From Nematopogon swammerdamellus (lineage: Eukaryota; Arthropoda; Insecta; Lepidoptera; Adelidae), in assembly GCA_946902875.1 (NCBI GenBank), contig OX336340.1, forward strand, positions 1,533,501 to 1,597,500: a stretch of 64,000 bases of DNA, written 5' to 3'. Positions 45,648-55,393 of the stretch are shown here, one piece after another. The position numbers and the translations under genes are program-made. Under the pieces are notes generated by a model. The model saw only the letters and a program-made list of their open reading frames with translations. It did not search any database and was not told the DNA's origin. How positions within the stretch are numbered: the first letter of the stretch is position 1; every line of letters begins with the position of its first letter.

Positions 45648-46625
45648 CAAGTTACCCTTCAGCTAAGCGAGATATTGTGGAAGAGAAGAACCGCCGGCGC
45701 CGTTTGCGGAAAAGTATTCCCAATTTTCTGGGTGCAGTTTTAGCCCTAGACTCGATTAGTTGCCGGAAACCTACGTCTTTGGAAATGGTGGTGCCCAGGA
45801 GGTCCAGGTGCTTCCAGACAGGTATGACGCTGACTTAGAAACTGACTTGGAAAGCAAAAGGACCTTCAAATCGACCTTCGCAGATAATGCGCAGCACTGA
45901 ACCTTGCTAACGTTGAAGGCGTGGGCGTAGCATTCAGGGGGCAACATATCATTGTGATGTATACGAGAGTACGGAACACGGGTTCTACACCAGTTACCCT
46001 TCAACTAGGCGGGATGTGGATGAGAAGAGGCGAAGACTTATGTCTGAACTTGAGCAAACACTTGGCTCTATTTCCGAATGGACCGTAGCAAGTTAGTCAA
46101 GTTCAATATCTCCAAGATACAAGTTTGCGCGTTCAGTGCGAAGAGAGCGGCGTTCACACCAGCTCCTTCCTACCAAGGCACGTCACTTAAATTTTGCGAC
46201 CACCTCGGGGTCCTCCGAGTCGAATTTTCGCACGATCTAAACTTCCGGCGTGACATCGAGGGCAAGGCCGTATAAATCGCAGATTCGGTCCTGCTTGGGG
46301 TACGGCTCGCACCTATGGGATGGCTCAGTCAAATACCAGCTAGCGCCTCTGTACTCGATCCAGCGTCGAGCCGTGCGAATAGTAGGTGACGCCCAAATGT
46401 CCCGCTATCTAAAACCACTGCAACTCCGTAGGGATACATAGCTAAATCAGAGCCTGTTGAAATACAAACAGAGAGAAATATTTTCCCCCAAGTACAGTCT
46501 CGGGTCCTTCAACCTGGGCACCTGTCAGGCCGGCATGGCAGTCGCAGCCTCCGCATGCTAATGAATGTCCATGGGCGTCGCTAGACACCTTATAGGTGGC
46601 TCGGCGCCACATGTCGCGCTTACTA
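45648..46625 (+). mobile_element. LINE fragments, group J1, rearranged
   Basis: AGTTACCCTTCAGCTAAGCG (45648) recurs as AGTTACCCTTCAACTAGGCG (45991), so the region before the thumb of the reverse transcriptase is duplicated. Then SELEQTLGSISEW, FNISKIQVCAFSAKRAAF, SQIRSCLGYGSHLWDGSVKY, and the J1 tail after a deletion at 46442-46480. The catalytic YADD box is absent. Confidence 0.7.
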
Positions 46626-46998
46626 TAAAAATAATATCAGTAGCTTTGGCCTCGCCTTAGTGGCTTACCTGCTTCGAGTGAGTACATTATTCAACTATGT
46701 ACACGAACCTGAAACCTCCCTCGGTCTTCGGCCTTGAACTGATTGGTTTACTTACTTCCCGAATCCGCTTCACCCCAGCCAGATATGTTTACTTACATAG
46801 AGAAATAAAATCGTGTACTTACACAGTTCAGTCTTCGGTCTTGCCCTGACTGACTTTTCATTTTACTTCAAGCCTATACATCTTTCAACTATACATAATT
46901 TGTTTATAGATGTAGGTACTTACTCATGCGCTATTTGCAGAAAACTTTAGTTTCAAATAGTACATATGACGACAAATAAACGGACGGATAGTATCAAT
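46626..46998. other. No feature seen
   Basis: No recognised repeat or frame. Confidence 0.3.
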
Positions 46999-47315
46999 TT
47001 TGTACCGTGTGGGGCCGGTACTTTAAAATAATAGCCCCACTGCATCTCTCCCCGTGTATGTCGTAAAAGGAGACTAAGGGATATGACTACCTTCTTATAT
47101 TACTAGGTGGTAGGGTTTAACCCGCCCGTGTTGGTACCACCGCACTGAATGAAAGGTCGGTCGAAACGGCTATGTAAATAGTTTGTGTTTCCCGTCCAGT
47201 TCAGTGTAGCCGGCACGACCGAAGGGAAGCACTGACGTGGCACCAAGTTAATCCGGTGTTATGGGCTGACGTCACGGATGTTGTAGGTGATGTGTCAGAT
47301 TCCATAAAAAAATCA
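46999..47315 (+). mobile_element. SINE, head H1 plus tail T1, complete
   Basis: GTACCGTGTGGGGCCGGTAC to GTGTCAGATTCCATAAAAAA. A small deletion near the end removes GTAGCCAACC. Confidence 0.85.
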
Positions 47316-47408
47316 ATAATATACGAGTTACATATAACATTTAAAGTATGCAAACAGTTTTAAAAAAAGCCTAAAATAAAAAAAAATTAGTTATAAAAAA
47401 CTAAAACC

Positions 47409-48146
47409 CGACTACGAAAAAGCTAATTATGAAAATCGTTTAAATAAAAAAAATTAGTTATAAAAAACTAAAACCCGACTACGAAAAAGCAAATTATGAA
47501 AATTGTTTAACTAAAAATTACAAAATAATATTTTCCATATAATTTATCAGATACAGCAATTCTCTTTTTATATTGATTTTACCTTAGCTTATAAATAATA
47601 CATTTTGATAATTTATTATTTTTAACGTTCTAAATATAGAGCCGTGGTCGGGCGTTCTTCGTTCAACAAGACAAGTGAGGCTGTCTTCGTGCATTATTAG
47701 AGCGAGGAACTTAGGACGGCCATCGTAATTGTGTCATACTGGCATCGGACGGAAGTCGTAACCCCTTTACGGACGCTATAATTTTTGTAAGATCAGTCAG
47801 AGCCAATCTAAAATTATTATAAATAGATACATAGGTACATACCGAACGTCAACGGCTATAATGCACAACGACGGTCTCACTTGTCTTGTTGAACGAAGAA
47901 CGCCCGACCACGGCTCTATATTTAGAACGTTAAAAATAATAAATTATCAAAATGTATTATTTATAAGCTAAGGTAAAATCAATATAAAAAGAGAATTGCT
48001 GTATCTGATAAATTATATGGAAAATATTATTTTGTAATTTTTAGTTAAACAATTTTCATAATTTCCTTTTTCGTAGTCGGGTTTTAGTTTTTTATAACTA
48101 ATTTTTTTTATTTAAACGATTTTCATAATTAGCTTTTTCGTAGTCG
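47409..48146. mobile_element. Foldback element, 271-bp inverted arms
   Basis: 47409-47679 and 47876-48146 are near-perfect inverted copies around 196 bp of single-copy sequence. The ends read CGACTACGAAAAAGCTAATT and AATTAGCTTTTTCGTAGTCG. Each arm holds a direct repeat of the word TAAAACCCGACTACGAAAAA near its outer end. No open frame of note. Confidence 0.85.
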
Positions 48147-48257
48147 ATTTTTATCGATATCGACTTAGTCGGGTAAAATTAAAACAAATATTGAAAAGTT
48201 ATCATCTAATTTTATTAGAATATAGGTTTATCATCTAAATAGAAAATAGAATATTTG

Positions 48258-48583
48258 TATCGTGTGCGGCCGGTACTTTAAAAGAATAGCCCCACTGCAT
48301 CTCTCCCCGTGTATGTCGCAAAAGGCGACTAAGGGATAAGACTCCCTTCTTATATTACTAGGTGGTAGGGTTTAACCCGCCCGGGTTGATACCACCGCAC
48401 TGAAAGGAAAGTCGGTCGAAACGGCTATGTAAAGAGTTTGTGTTTTCCGTCCAGTTCAGTGTAGCCGGCACGACCGAAGGGAAGCGCTGACGTGGCACCA
48501 AGTTCACCCGGTGTTATGGGCCGACATCACGGATGTTGTAGGTGATGTAGCCAACCGTGTCAGTTTCCACAAAAAAAAAAAAG
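48258..48583 (+). mobile_element. SINE, head H1 plus tail T1, complete
   Basis: ATCGTGTGCGGCCGGTACTT to GTGTCAGTTTCCACAAAAAA. Confidence 0.85.
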
Positions 48584-48644
48584 TTTTCAGAGACTATGAT
48601 GTACTAATGCTACAAATAAAATATAGGAATATACTTTTTAAAGC

Positions 48645-49019
48645 GGCGGCGGGTGGCCGGGTGGTCTGGGCGTCTTACAAGAGGTCCGAAGTTCGAATCC
48701 GGTCGGCGTGTACCAATTAGGTTTTTCTGACGGAAAATTTTACTTGCATACCTGCACATGCTGCTGCTTCACCATTCGAAGCCGGTATAAAACTGTACGT
48801 CCCTTCCCTTGACTCTTACTAGGTGGTAGGCTCAAATTGTGGCCGACTGAGTTGATACCACCGTACTGGATCAGCCTCGGTTGTGTTCTCCTCTAGTCCA
48901 GTATAGCCAGCAATTCAAAGAGAAGTCTCCGATATAGCGCCTATCTTCTCGGAGGTGATATTGGTTGGTTGGAGCATTTGCTTTGGCCCCTCTGACTCAG
49001 CCACCCATACCAAAAAAAG
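48645..49019 (+). mobile_element. SINE, tRNA-derived head H3 plus tail T3
   Basis: 48654-48666 (TGGCCGGGTGGTC) and 48691-48700 (GTTCGAATCC) are good A and B boxes of an RNA polymerase III promoter in a Leu/Ser-tRNA-like head. No cloverleaf gene is intact. The tail runs from CCCTTCCCTTGACTCTTACT to CCACCCATACCAAAAAAA. Other T3 copies are at 26497-26712 and 53051-53193. Confidence 0.8.
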
Positions 49020-49309
49020 GTACAATAAATCAAAGCAATTGATGAAATACCGAACCGGACACGTAGACAATGTTGAATGGAGATAAATGCCAAACGCCAG
49101 TGAAACTAATAGCAACTGTTTAATATTATCAAGAATGCAGCCTTAAGGCAATACTGTTGCTATTACCACTCTAGCCCCTTTAATGGTCTGGTCATTAGGG
49201 TCCTGATAGCCAACACCGTTATTGCAAAGGTTATTCATTCATTTTAGATTTATCGCGGTTCTAACACGCAAACTAGATCTTTGACAGCGTTTCTCTTATT
49301 CTTAAGCTT

Positions 49310-49603
49310 CTGCCAGCGGCTTCGCTTGCGTAAAATTCGTATTTAAAACTGAACGAAATTTGATTTAGCCTATCCTGTGTCACGCATAGTGACGAAAAAC
49401 GTGCTTGTACTAAGTTTCATTGAATTCGGATTATCGGTTTAAGTGTTATGGAGGAACATACATACATACAGAAAAGATTTCTAAAAATCATCAATTTAGT
49501 TTTAGTATCATACATTAGAGTCTACAAACGCAATATCTCATAAAACAAAGTAACTTACTCCATAACCATCCCTTACAGATTTATTATTAGTATATTGATT
49601 GAT
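49310..49603 (-). mobile_element. Helitron-like non-autonomous element
   Basis: GCCAGCGGCTTCGCTTGCGT (hairpin end) to AGATTTATTATTAGTATATT (TC end), matching 31862-32198 in the same orientation. Bases 49020-49309 hold no recognised feature. Confidence 0.55.
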
Positions 49604-49624
49604 TGATATACGTCTCACGGATGA

Positions 49625-49760
49625 TGGTCCGATTTGGATGAGTTTTTTTTTTAACTTTAAATAAAAGTTAAATTGCAAAACCCTCGATCATTAAAAATTC
49701 AGAAATAATTTCCGTTTACTTACTTAAAGGACTTGGTGGACCGGTAAGTAAACAAAATCC
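49625..49760. mobile_element. C element fragment
   Basis: ATGGTCCGATTTGGATGAGT, TAAATAAAAGTTAAATTGCA and TTTCCGTTTACTTACTTAAA match the right half of 29686-30168. A further piece lies at 50405-50515, inverted (CTTTAAGTAAGTAAACGGAA). Confidence 0.6.
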
Positions 49761-49874
49761 CACCAAATCATAAATGTGAAAAAAATTTCAAGTTCGCAAC
49801 AAAAAAACTTGCAAAAGAAGTGAGATGTAACTGGATATCAAGTTCTTTCGAAGTTCCTTAAATCATAGCTCCTT

Positions 49875-50215
49875 TGTACCGTGTGGGGCCGGTACTGTAC
49901 CGTGTGGGGCCGGTACTTTAAAAGAATAGCCCCACTGCATCTCTCCCCGTGTATGTCGTAAAAGGCGGCTAAGGGATATGACCTTATATTACTAGGTGGT
50001 AGGGTTTAACCCGCCCGGGTTGGTACCACCGCACTGAATGAAAGGTCGGTCGAAACGGCTATGTAAATAGTTTGTGTTTTCCGTCCAGTTCAGTGTAGCC
50101 GGCACGGCCGAAGGGAAGCACTGACGTGGCACCAAGTTCACCCGGTGTTATGGGCTGACATCACGGATGTTGTAGGTGATGTAGCCAATCGTGTCAGTTT
50201 CCATAAAAAAAAAAA
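49875..50215 (+). mobile_element. SINE, head H1 (start duplicated) plus tail T1
   Basis: The first 23 bp, TACCGTGTGGGGCCGGTACT and following, occur twice in direct tandem (49876 and 49899). The rest is standard and ends GTGTCAGTTTCCATAAAAAA. Confidence 0.85.
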
Positions 50216-50515
50216 TGCTCCTGTTACGCATATCGTTCTTCAGTTGCTTTAAAAGAAAATTTGTTATGTTCTTTGCTACTCCATAGTGCGTCTTGGCAAG
50301 TTTTTATCCACCTACTTTAATGTTTGAGTTTCAGAACAATTTAGTATTTCATTGACAAAGAACTAGTTTAATTAGATAAATTTGAATAAGATAAATCTTC
50401 TTGAACTTGAAAAGATCTGCGCGGGTATTTGCTTAGCGGTCTCCCAGCTCCTTTAAGTAAGTAAACGGAAATTATTTTTGACTTTTTGAGGGTCGGGGTT
50501 TTTTTAAATTTGTAA

Positions 50516-50775
50516 TTTAATTTTTTACGCTCTGAGTCTAAGGTCCAAAACATCACGTTTCTCTGTTCGTACAGATGATATCTCTGGCAGAATGTAATTG
50601 TTTAATCTGTCGGTTTGGTTGTCGGTGGTATGATTTGTTGCGCATCCCGCTGCGCAGATAACATAAAATACAATATCGACGTTTCGCAAGCGCGCAGAGC
50701 TAGTTGCATTAAGTATTATCATGTAGCGATTTGTTCGGTTTATTCTTGGATTGTTAAAAATTTCAAGCAGTTTTA
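50516..50775. other. No gene recognised
   Basis: Short frames without known domains. Confidence 0.25.
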
Positions 50776-51290
50776 TGGTGTAAGGCCGGTACTTAAAAAG
50801 AATAGCCCCGCTGCTACAGGTCAGTTAACCAAAGCTGGCGCGTGCACAGTACTCACACCAATGCAATTGTGCAAGTGCGAGTGAGACAGATCGGGGCATA
50901 CGCATCACGAAAACCCGATCTGTCTCACTTGCACTTGCACAATTGCATTGGTGTGAGTACTGTGCACGCGCCAGCTTTGGTTAACATACTTGTACTCTCG
51001 CCGTGCATGTCGTAAAAGGCGACTAAGGGATAAGGACAGGATGTAGCGCTAAAGGGCGACAGGATAGCCACCTGTCGCCTTGGCGTGATCCTTCCACCGG
51101 GTCATGCAGCGGTGGATCTTCGTGCCTTACTTGCTGCTTGATAGATATCTTGTCCATTAAATTGCTAAACATGGTGTCGGTGTTGTGATGTAATTTACCA
51201 GAGTACTTGCGGCACAACACCAACTACTATGCTTACCCCGATTATCGGGATACAGCGTGTGGTATGTATGCATGTATGTATGTACAATAT
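50776..51290 (+). mobile_element. SINE, head H1 plus tail T2, split by a palindrome
   Basis: GTAAGGCCGGTACTTAAAAA to GCCCCGCTGC, then after 180 foreign bp CTCTCGCCGTGCATGTCGTA and T2 up to GTATGTATGTACAATA. Confidence 0.75.
50815..50994. mobile_element. Palindromic MITE, 72-bp perfect arms
   Basis: 50824-50895 and 50914-50985 are perfect inverted copies around an 18-bp loop; the outer 9 bp (TACAGGTCA / ATACTTGTA) are imperfectly paired. It lies inside a SINE, so it is a later insertion. Two bases of SINE seem lost at the site and no clear duplication is seen. Confidence 0.85.
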
Positions 51291-51794
51291 GCTCAAAGTA
51301 GGAATAATTGCTGCTGTGAATTTCCTTCACTTCTGAAACCCACAATTCTAAGTCATTTAAAGAGTACCGGCATTTACACCCCACGGGAATTCCGAAACCT
51401 CCCCAGGCGGTAAGTTTTGCCAATTTCGCACCGTACCTAAGGTGTAAACATCAGCTTGAGTCTCTATCGCTTTTCAGTTTGCTTGTTGAAGGGTTTCCGC
51501 CTGTAATAGCTTAAGAGGAACATATCATAGAATGTTTCGTTAATTTTCTGACACGAATTTTTCTGATAAATATTAAAAGTCGAGCATTCGAGGGTTTTTT
51601 TTACGGATTAGTTTAAAAACAAAGAAAAATTATATTTCTTGCCATCAATTAAAAATAAATTTACAGAAACACACAAAAATGTTCATTCATTATAGACATA
51701 ACTCAACATAAGTAACAAAGAAATTAATGAATCAATGAATATACCTATAATATACAAAATGTATATATGAAATTATTATAAAACAAAAGGAGTT
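51291..51794. other. No gene recognised
   Basis: AT-rich; no recognised repeat. Confidence 0.3.
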
Positions 51795-52110
51795 TCCTTC
51801 CACCACCAGCGGCGGCGGCCGGCGGGGCGAACTCAGGCTACCGATGGTCGGGTCCCAAAGAGAGAAACCTCCGAACCATGCGCGCAGTGTCGAGCAGGGC
51901 TGCCTTCTGGATCTGACCCTTGACTCAACCTGGTGTCTTCAAACGTCGTATCAACGGGCTAGACAGCCTAGCAACAGTCCGCAAATCTGCTGACATGGCG
52001 CCTCACTGAGCGTGCGGTTTCGTGAGGAGAGGGGGTTTTGGCTCTGTCGACTGTACCATTGGTCCCTCGACACAGCCACCCATGTTGGTTTACATAAAAA
52101 AAAACACTCA
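51795..52110 (+). mobile_element. Retroelement 3' part with T3-like end
   Basis: GC-rich sequence ending GACACAGCCACCCATGTTGG and an A-run; the CAGCCACCCAT word before the A-tail is shared with T3. It may be a LINE 3' end or a further SINE family. The - strand frame over it (51968-52207) is not recognised. Confidence 0.45.
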
Positions 52111-53050
52111 GCGAGAGTTTTTTAAGGCGGCCGTCGAGGCTCTTCGCTATCAGCCCGTGCGCTGATACGACTATGAACACAACGGTCGTCCAGTCGACGG
52201 GCCACATTTTGGTAACCTCGTGTTGCGGATCCAGATACGTTAAAATTATTATTAATTAATTAATTATTAATATTATTAAAGCTAAAAGCAAACCGCATCG
52301 AATGTAGCCCTCTTAAGGTAACCGGCTTGAAAATGGCCGTTACGTAACAGATAGAGACTTAGGCGGTGTACTAGTGTTGTTAAGAGAAACTTTTTACTCG
52401 CGTTAACATCTGGGGGCCCCCTCGATGTTCCCAGGCCTCCCTCACACATTATTTATGACTTTTAACTTAGACGTTTCCTCTTTGGACTTAGGCGAACAGT
52501 TTTAAATCATACTTTTTAAGTTGCTCCGTACCATTATTTCAAATTATCTGTTTTTCTATGCCCGTTAATTTGGTTAAGGCGATTATAGTATTAAAATACA
52601 CGCGTTGAAACGGAGCTAATAAATAATTAAATTCACACGACCGATGTGAATTTAATTTATTTCAGAAAACACAGGATGTTTCAATGTTTACAACATTAAT
52701 TTCAACAGGAATTGCTCGTAGTTCTACTATTTTGAATGCAATCATTATAATTTCTTCTGTTGTGAATTAAAGTAAAGAAGTGTTATTCTTCGGTAGAACA
52801 TAAGCCAGTGCCGTCTTCTAGCCCCACCCATCTGTTTATTTTTCTATGTGTGCCCCAGATTCTCGTTGAAACTGACCTTATGATGGAGATCTGCGTCTTT
52901 GTTTTCAACCATCTTACGATGTGTGAGTATTCTGCCACTTGTCGGCTAGTTTTGTTGCTGTTCGGTTTATATAAATATTATATAATAATTTAATTTATTG
53001 ATCATTTATATTTTTTGCCTATCTTAAATTTTTTACGATTTGGTCAAATT
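52111..53050. other. No gene recognised
   Basis: Mixed low-copy sequence without a supported frame; TTAATTAATTAATTATTAAT at 52251. Confidence 0.3.
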
Positions 53051-53193
53051 TTTTTTTTTTTTTTTATGTAATCCGGTATGGGTGGCGCTGAGCCGGAGGG
53101 GCCAAAGCGCATGCTCCGACCAGCCAATATCACCTCCGAGAAGGTAGGTGCCATACGGAGACTTCCCTGGATTGCTGGCTATACTGGACTAGT
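53051..53193 (-). mobile_element. SINE tail T3
   Basis: T-run then ATGTAATCCGGTATGGGTGG to GATTGCTGGCTATACTGGAC. The head is lost. Confidence 0.75.
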
Positions 53194-53194
53194 A

Positions 53195-53720
53195 ATGTAG
53201 TCAACGAGGAGTTGGACCCATACATTAATTCCTCAGTCAATGAAACTTTGATAATATCTTGGAGTAATGTTCGGAATTACGACTGACAAATAATCCAACA
53301 TTTTTTTTTACGGGAAGTTGGGTATATTCAAAGAAAAGTGAAAATTTAATATAACTCCTATAGACAAATTGCTCCGTCCAAAGTTACTTCGCCATAGGGT
53401 ACGTATTATTTATATGAATAAGTACGTAAATAAATCCAACATTTTTTGTATATGGAAATAGTGAATTAAAAACAAAATGTGTTTTTTTACTATATTTTTC
53501 TCGGCAAAATTGCTCAGTCGGTTCTTTAATCTGAATATACCTTAGTATTATTATGTACATCAATAAGCATAAAAATCCAACAACTTTTTTAAATGCATAA
53601 TTTTTTTTCAAGGTGACGACCGAAACTCTGTTCCGCAAAATTCCTCCGTCCGTTTTTATTGTACAATAATGATTAAGAATTTTGAAGAAAATTATTTGCA
53701 AAAGAATCCAACAAAAAATC
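53195..53720. repeat. Diverged tandem array, period about 140 bp
   Basis: AATCCAACA starts recur at about 53290, 53434, 53573 and 53705. Each unit later has an AAATTGCTCNGTC-like word (53368, 53508, 53639; also AATTCCTCAGTC at 53229). Units are strongly diverged in sequence but nearly constant in length (142, 140, 133 bp). Confidence 0.6.
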
Positions 53721-53734
53721 CATCGGCAAGTTTA

Positions 53735-53885
53735 AAAAACAAGCGGGCCAAGACGGGCGCGGTGCGTAGAGGAGCGGCCGGCCGCGGGAGGCGAGAGACG
53801 CGGCATTTTCCCCTCCTCTGCGTGCATGCTGCGCCGCGCCGCTCCTGGCGCGCCGCTGAAGTTCGCGTGCGGTGTGTGCTAACTA
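53735..53885. other. CpG-rich patch
   Basis: GAGCGGCCGGCCGCGGGAGG and CGCTCCTGGCGCGCCGCTGA. Frames on both strands are open through composition. No known protein. Confidence 0.4.
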
Positions 53886-53894
53886 GGGACTGAA

Positions 53895-54048
53895 AACCGG
53901 TTCGAAATGGGGTTCGGGTTCTCCGAACCGGTTCGAAGAACCTTTTTAACGAGCGAACCAGTTTGGTCACGAACCGGTTCAAAAAAACCCGAACCTGAAG
54001 CCTAAAAACCGGTTCAGAACCGTTTTGGACCTCTAATATTAACCGGTT
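53895..54048. promoter_or_regulatory. Cluster of five AACCGGTT palindromes
   Basis: Exact AACCGGTT at 53895, 53926, 53972, 54007 and 54041, plus near-matches at 53955 and 54017, most followed by CGAA or CA. AACCGGTT is the known core site of the Grainyhead factor family. The array may instead be the body of an unclassified repeat. Confidence 0.5.
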
Positions 54049-54064
54049 CGCAGCAGGGTACGAA

Positions 54065-54511
54065 ATGGGGTGGAAACCTATATAAATTTTTTTGGACTTT
54101 GGGCTTCTTTTTTAATGTAAAATATTGTTGTTTTATGTATTTAATAAAATAAAAAAATAGGTGGTTGATTTTTATAGCCTAATCGATTCAGTTTCATAAC
54201 AGTAACAAAAAAGTCTTAATTATCATTATGACATAACACGTGTAAGTTGGTAAAAAAAATCAAATTCTTTCTATTCCATACTAATAAAACTAAAATTGTG
54301 GTTTTTCACAATTTCTGAAAGAAAGGGATCTATGTGTTGGAAGACTTTTTTGTTACTGGCATGAAACTGAAATGATTAAGAATTTTTTTTTTTACATTTT
54401 ACATAGAAAAAATGTTTTTGTGCGAACCAAAATTATTTGTTCTTCAAAAGTGATCTATTTCCGATACAGAACCCTCTCTTAGCGTACTATTAACTAATTT
54501 TGAAAGACATT
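54065..54511. mobile_element. MITE-A copy, left end lost
   Basis: Matches 11575-12368 without its SINE: GACTTTGGGCTTCTTTTTTA, TAGCCTAATCGATTCAGTTT, GTGATCTATTTCCGATACAG, ACTAATTTTGAAAGACATTA. The left 50-bp inverted end is replaced. Confidence 0.75.
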
Positions 54512-54512
54512 A

Positions 54513-55248
54513 TATAAGGTGCTTCGTTATTCATCTCAAGTAAACACGTTCCGCAAAAAAAAAAAAATATGTTTTTAGCATAACTTTTCGAGAAATTTTC
54601 AAACGCAGAACAGCTGTTTATTGTAAGTAAGTCACAAGGTCACTAGACCTGTGTGTAACAGTAGGTAGCTTGCATTGTACGGGGTCAATGACCGTTGTAT
54701 GTCCAAACGCAGAACAGCTGTTTGTTGTAAGTAAGTCACAAGGTAACTAGACCTGTGTGTAACAGTAGGTAGCTTGCATTGTACGGGGTCAATGACCGTA
54801 CTATGTTCAAACGCAGAACAGCTATTGTTGTAAGTAAGTCACAAGGTCACTAGGCCGCCGCCGCTCTAAAACTAGCTACCTACCTACCTACCTACCTACG
54901 TGTGCGGTGTGTGTGCCTACATTTCTTGTTTGCAAGGATCTATAGCCTTGATTGGTTTTTACAGCTATTTGATTTAATTTTTTTGTTAGATGTTAGGAGA
55001 AACAATGCTCCTATAAATATGTTTTTTTTTGCGTAAAGTGTTGAGCTGAACGGGACATGACAAAAAAAAATAATAATAATGATAATGATAATGACGAACC
55101 ATACTGAATATGCATATGTCTCAATGAAATATTGTTATTGTTGTGTGTTCTTTATGGCGAAATAAATATCTGAATCTGAATCTGTTTGTTTGAGCGCGTA
55201 TGTAACCCTCCCGAAGTTATTGACATAAATAACGAAGCACCTTATATA
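54513..55248. mobile_element. MITE-B copy with internal triplication
   Basis: Ends AAGGTGCTTCGTTATTCATC and ATAACGAAGCACCTTATATA. Internally a 104-bp unit beginning AAACGCAGAACAGCT is repeated three times (54601, 54705, 54809). A CCTACCTACC run and an AATAATGAT microsatellite have also been added (54886, 55070). It abuts MITE-A with only TATA between. Confidence 0.8.
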
Positions 55249-55252
55249 GGGA

Positions 55253-55393
55253 GTTAAAGCTGTTCGCGTCTGTGACACCTCATGGTTCTTAAGTCACACG
55301 TGCCTCCTGGGTGGTGCCAAATGAACAGCAGTTAGATCGCAGGGAGCAGGGAGATCTTCGGATCGACTGGGTTCGCCACCACACCCTGGGAGA
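55253..55393 (+). mobile_element. LINE 5' region, left part
   Basis: TTAAAGCTGTTCGCGTCTGT, CACACGTGCCTCCTGGGTGG and GGGTTCGCCACCACACCC match 59050-59190, the 5' region of the LINE at 59044. The match resumes at 57014-57132 after a 1.6-kb insertion. Confidence 0.7.

Noticed and set aside
48654..48720. A real tRNA gene
   Set aside because: A and B boxes are good, but no acceptor stem pairs and a SINE tail follows. It is a SINE head.
54601..54860. CRISPR-like array
   Set aside because: Three direct repeats are long (104 bp) without spacers and lie in a eukaryotic MITE.
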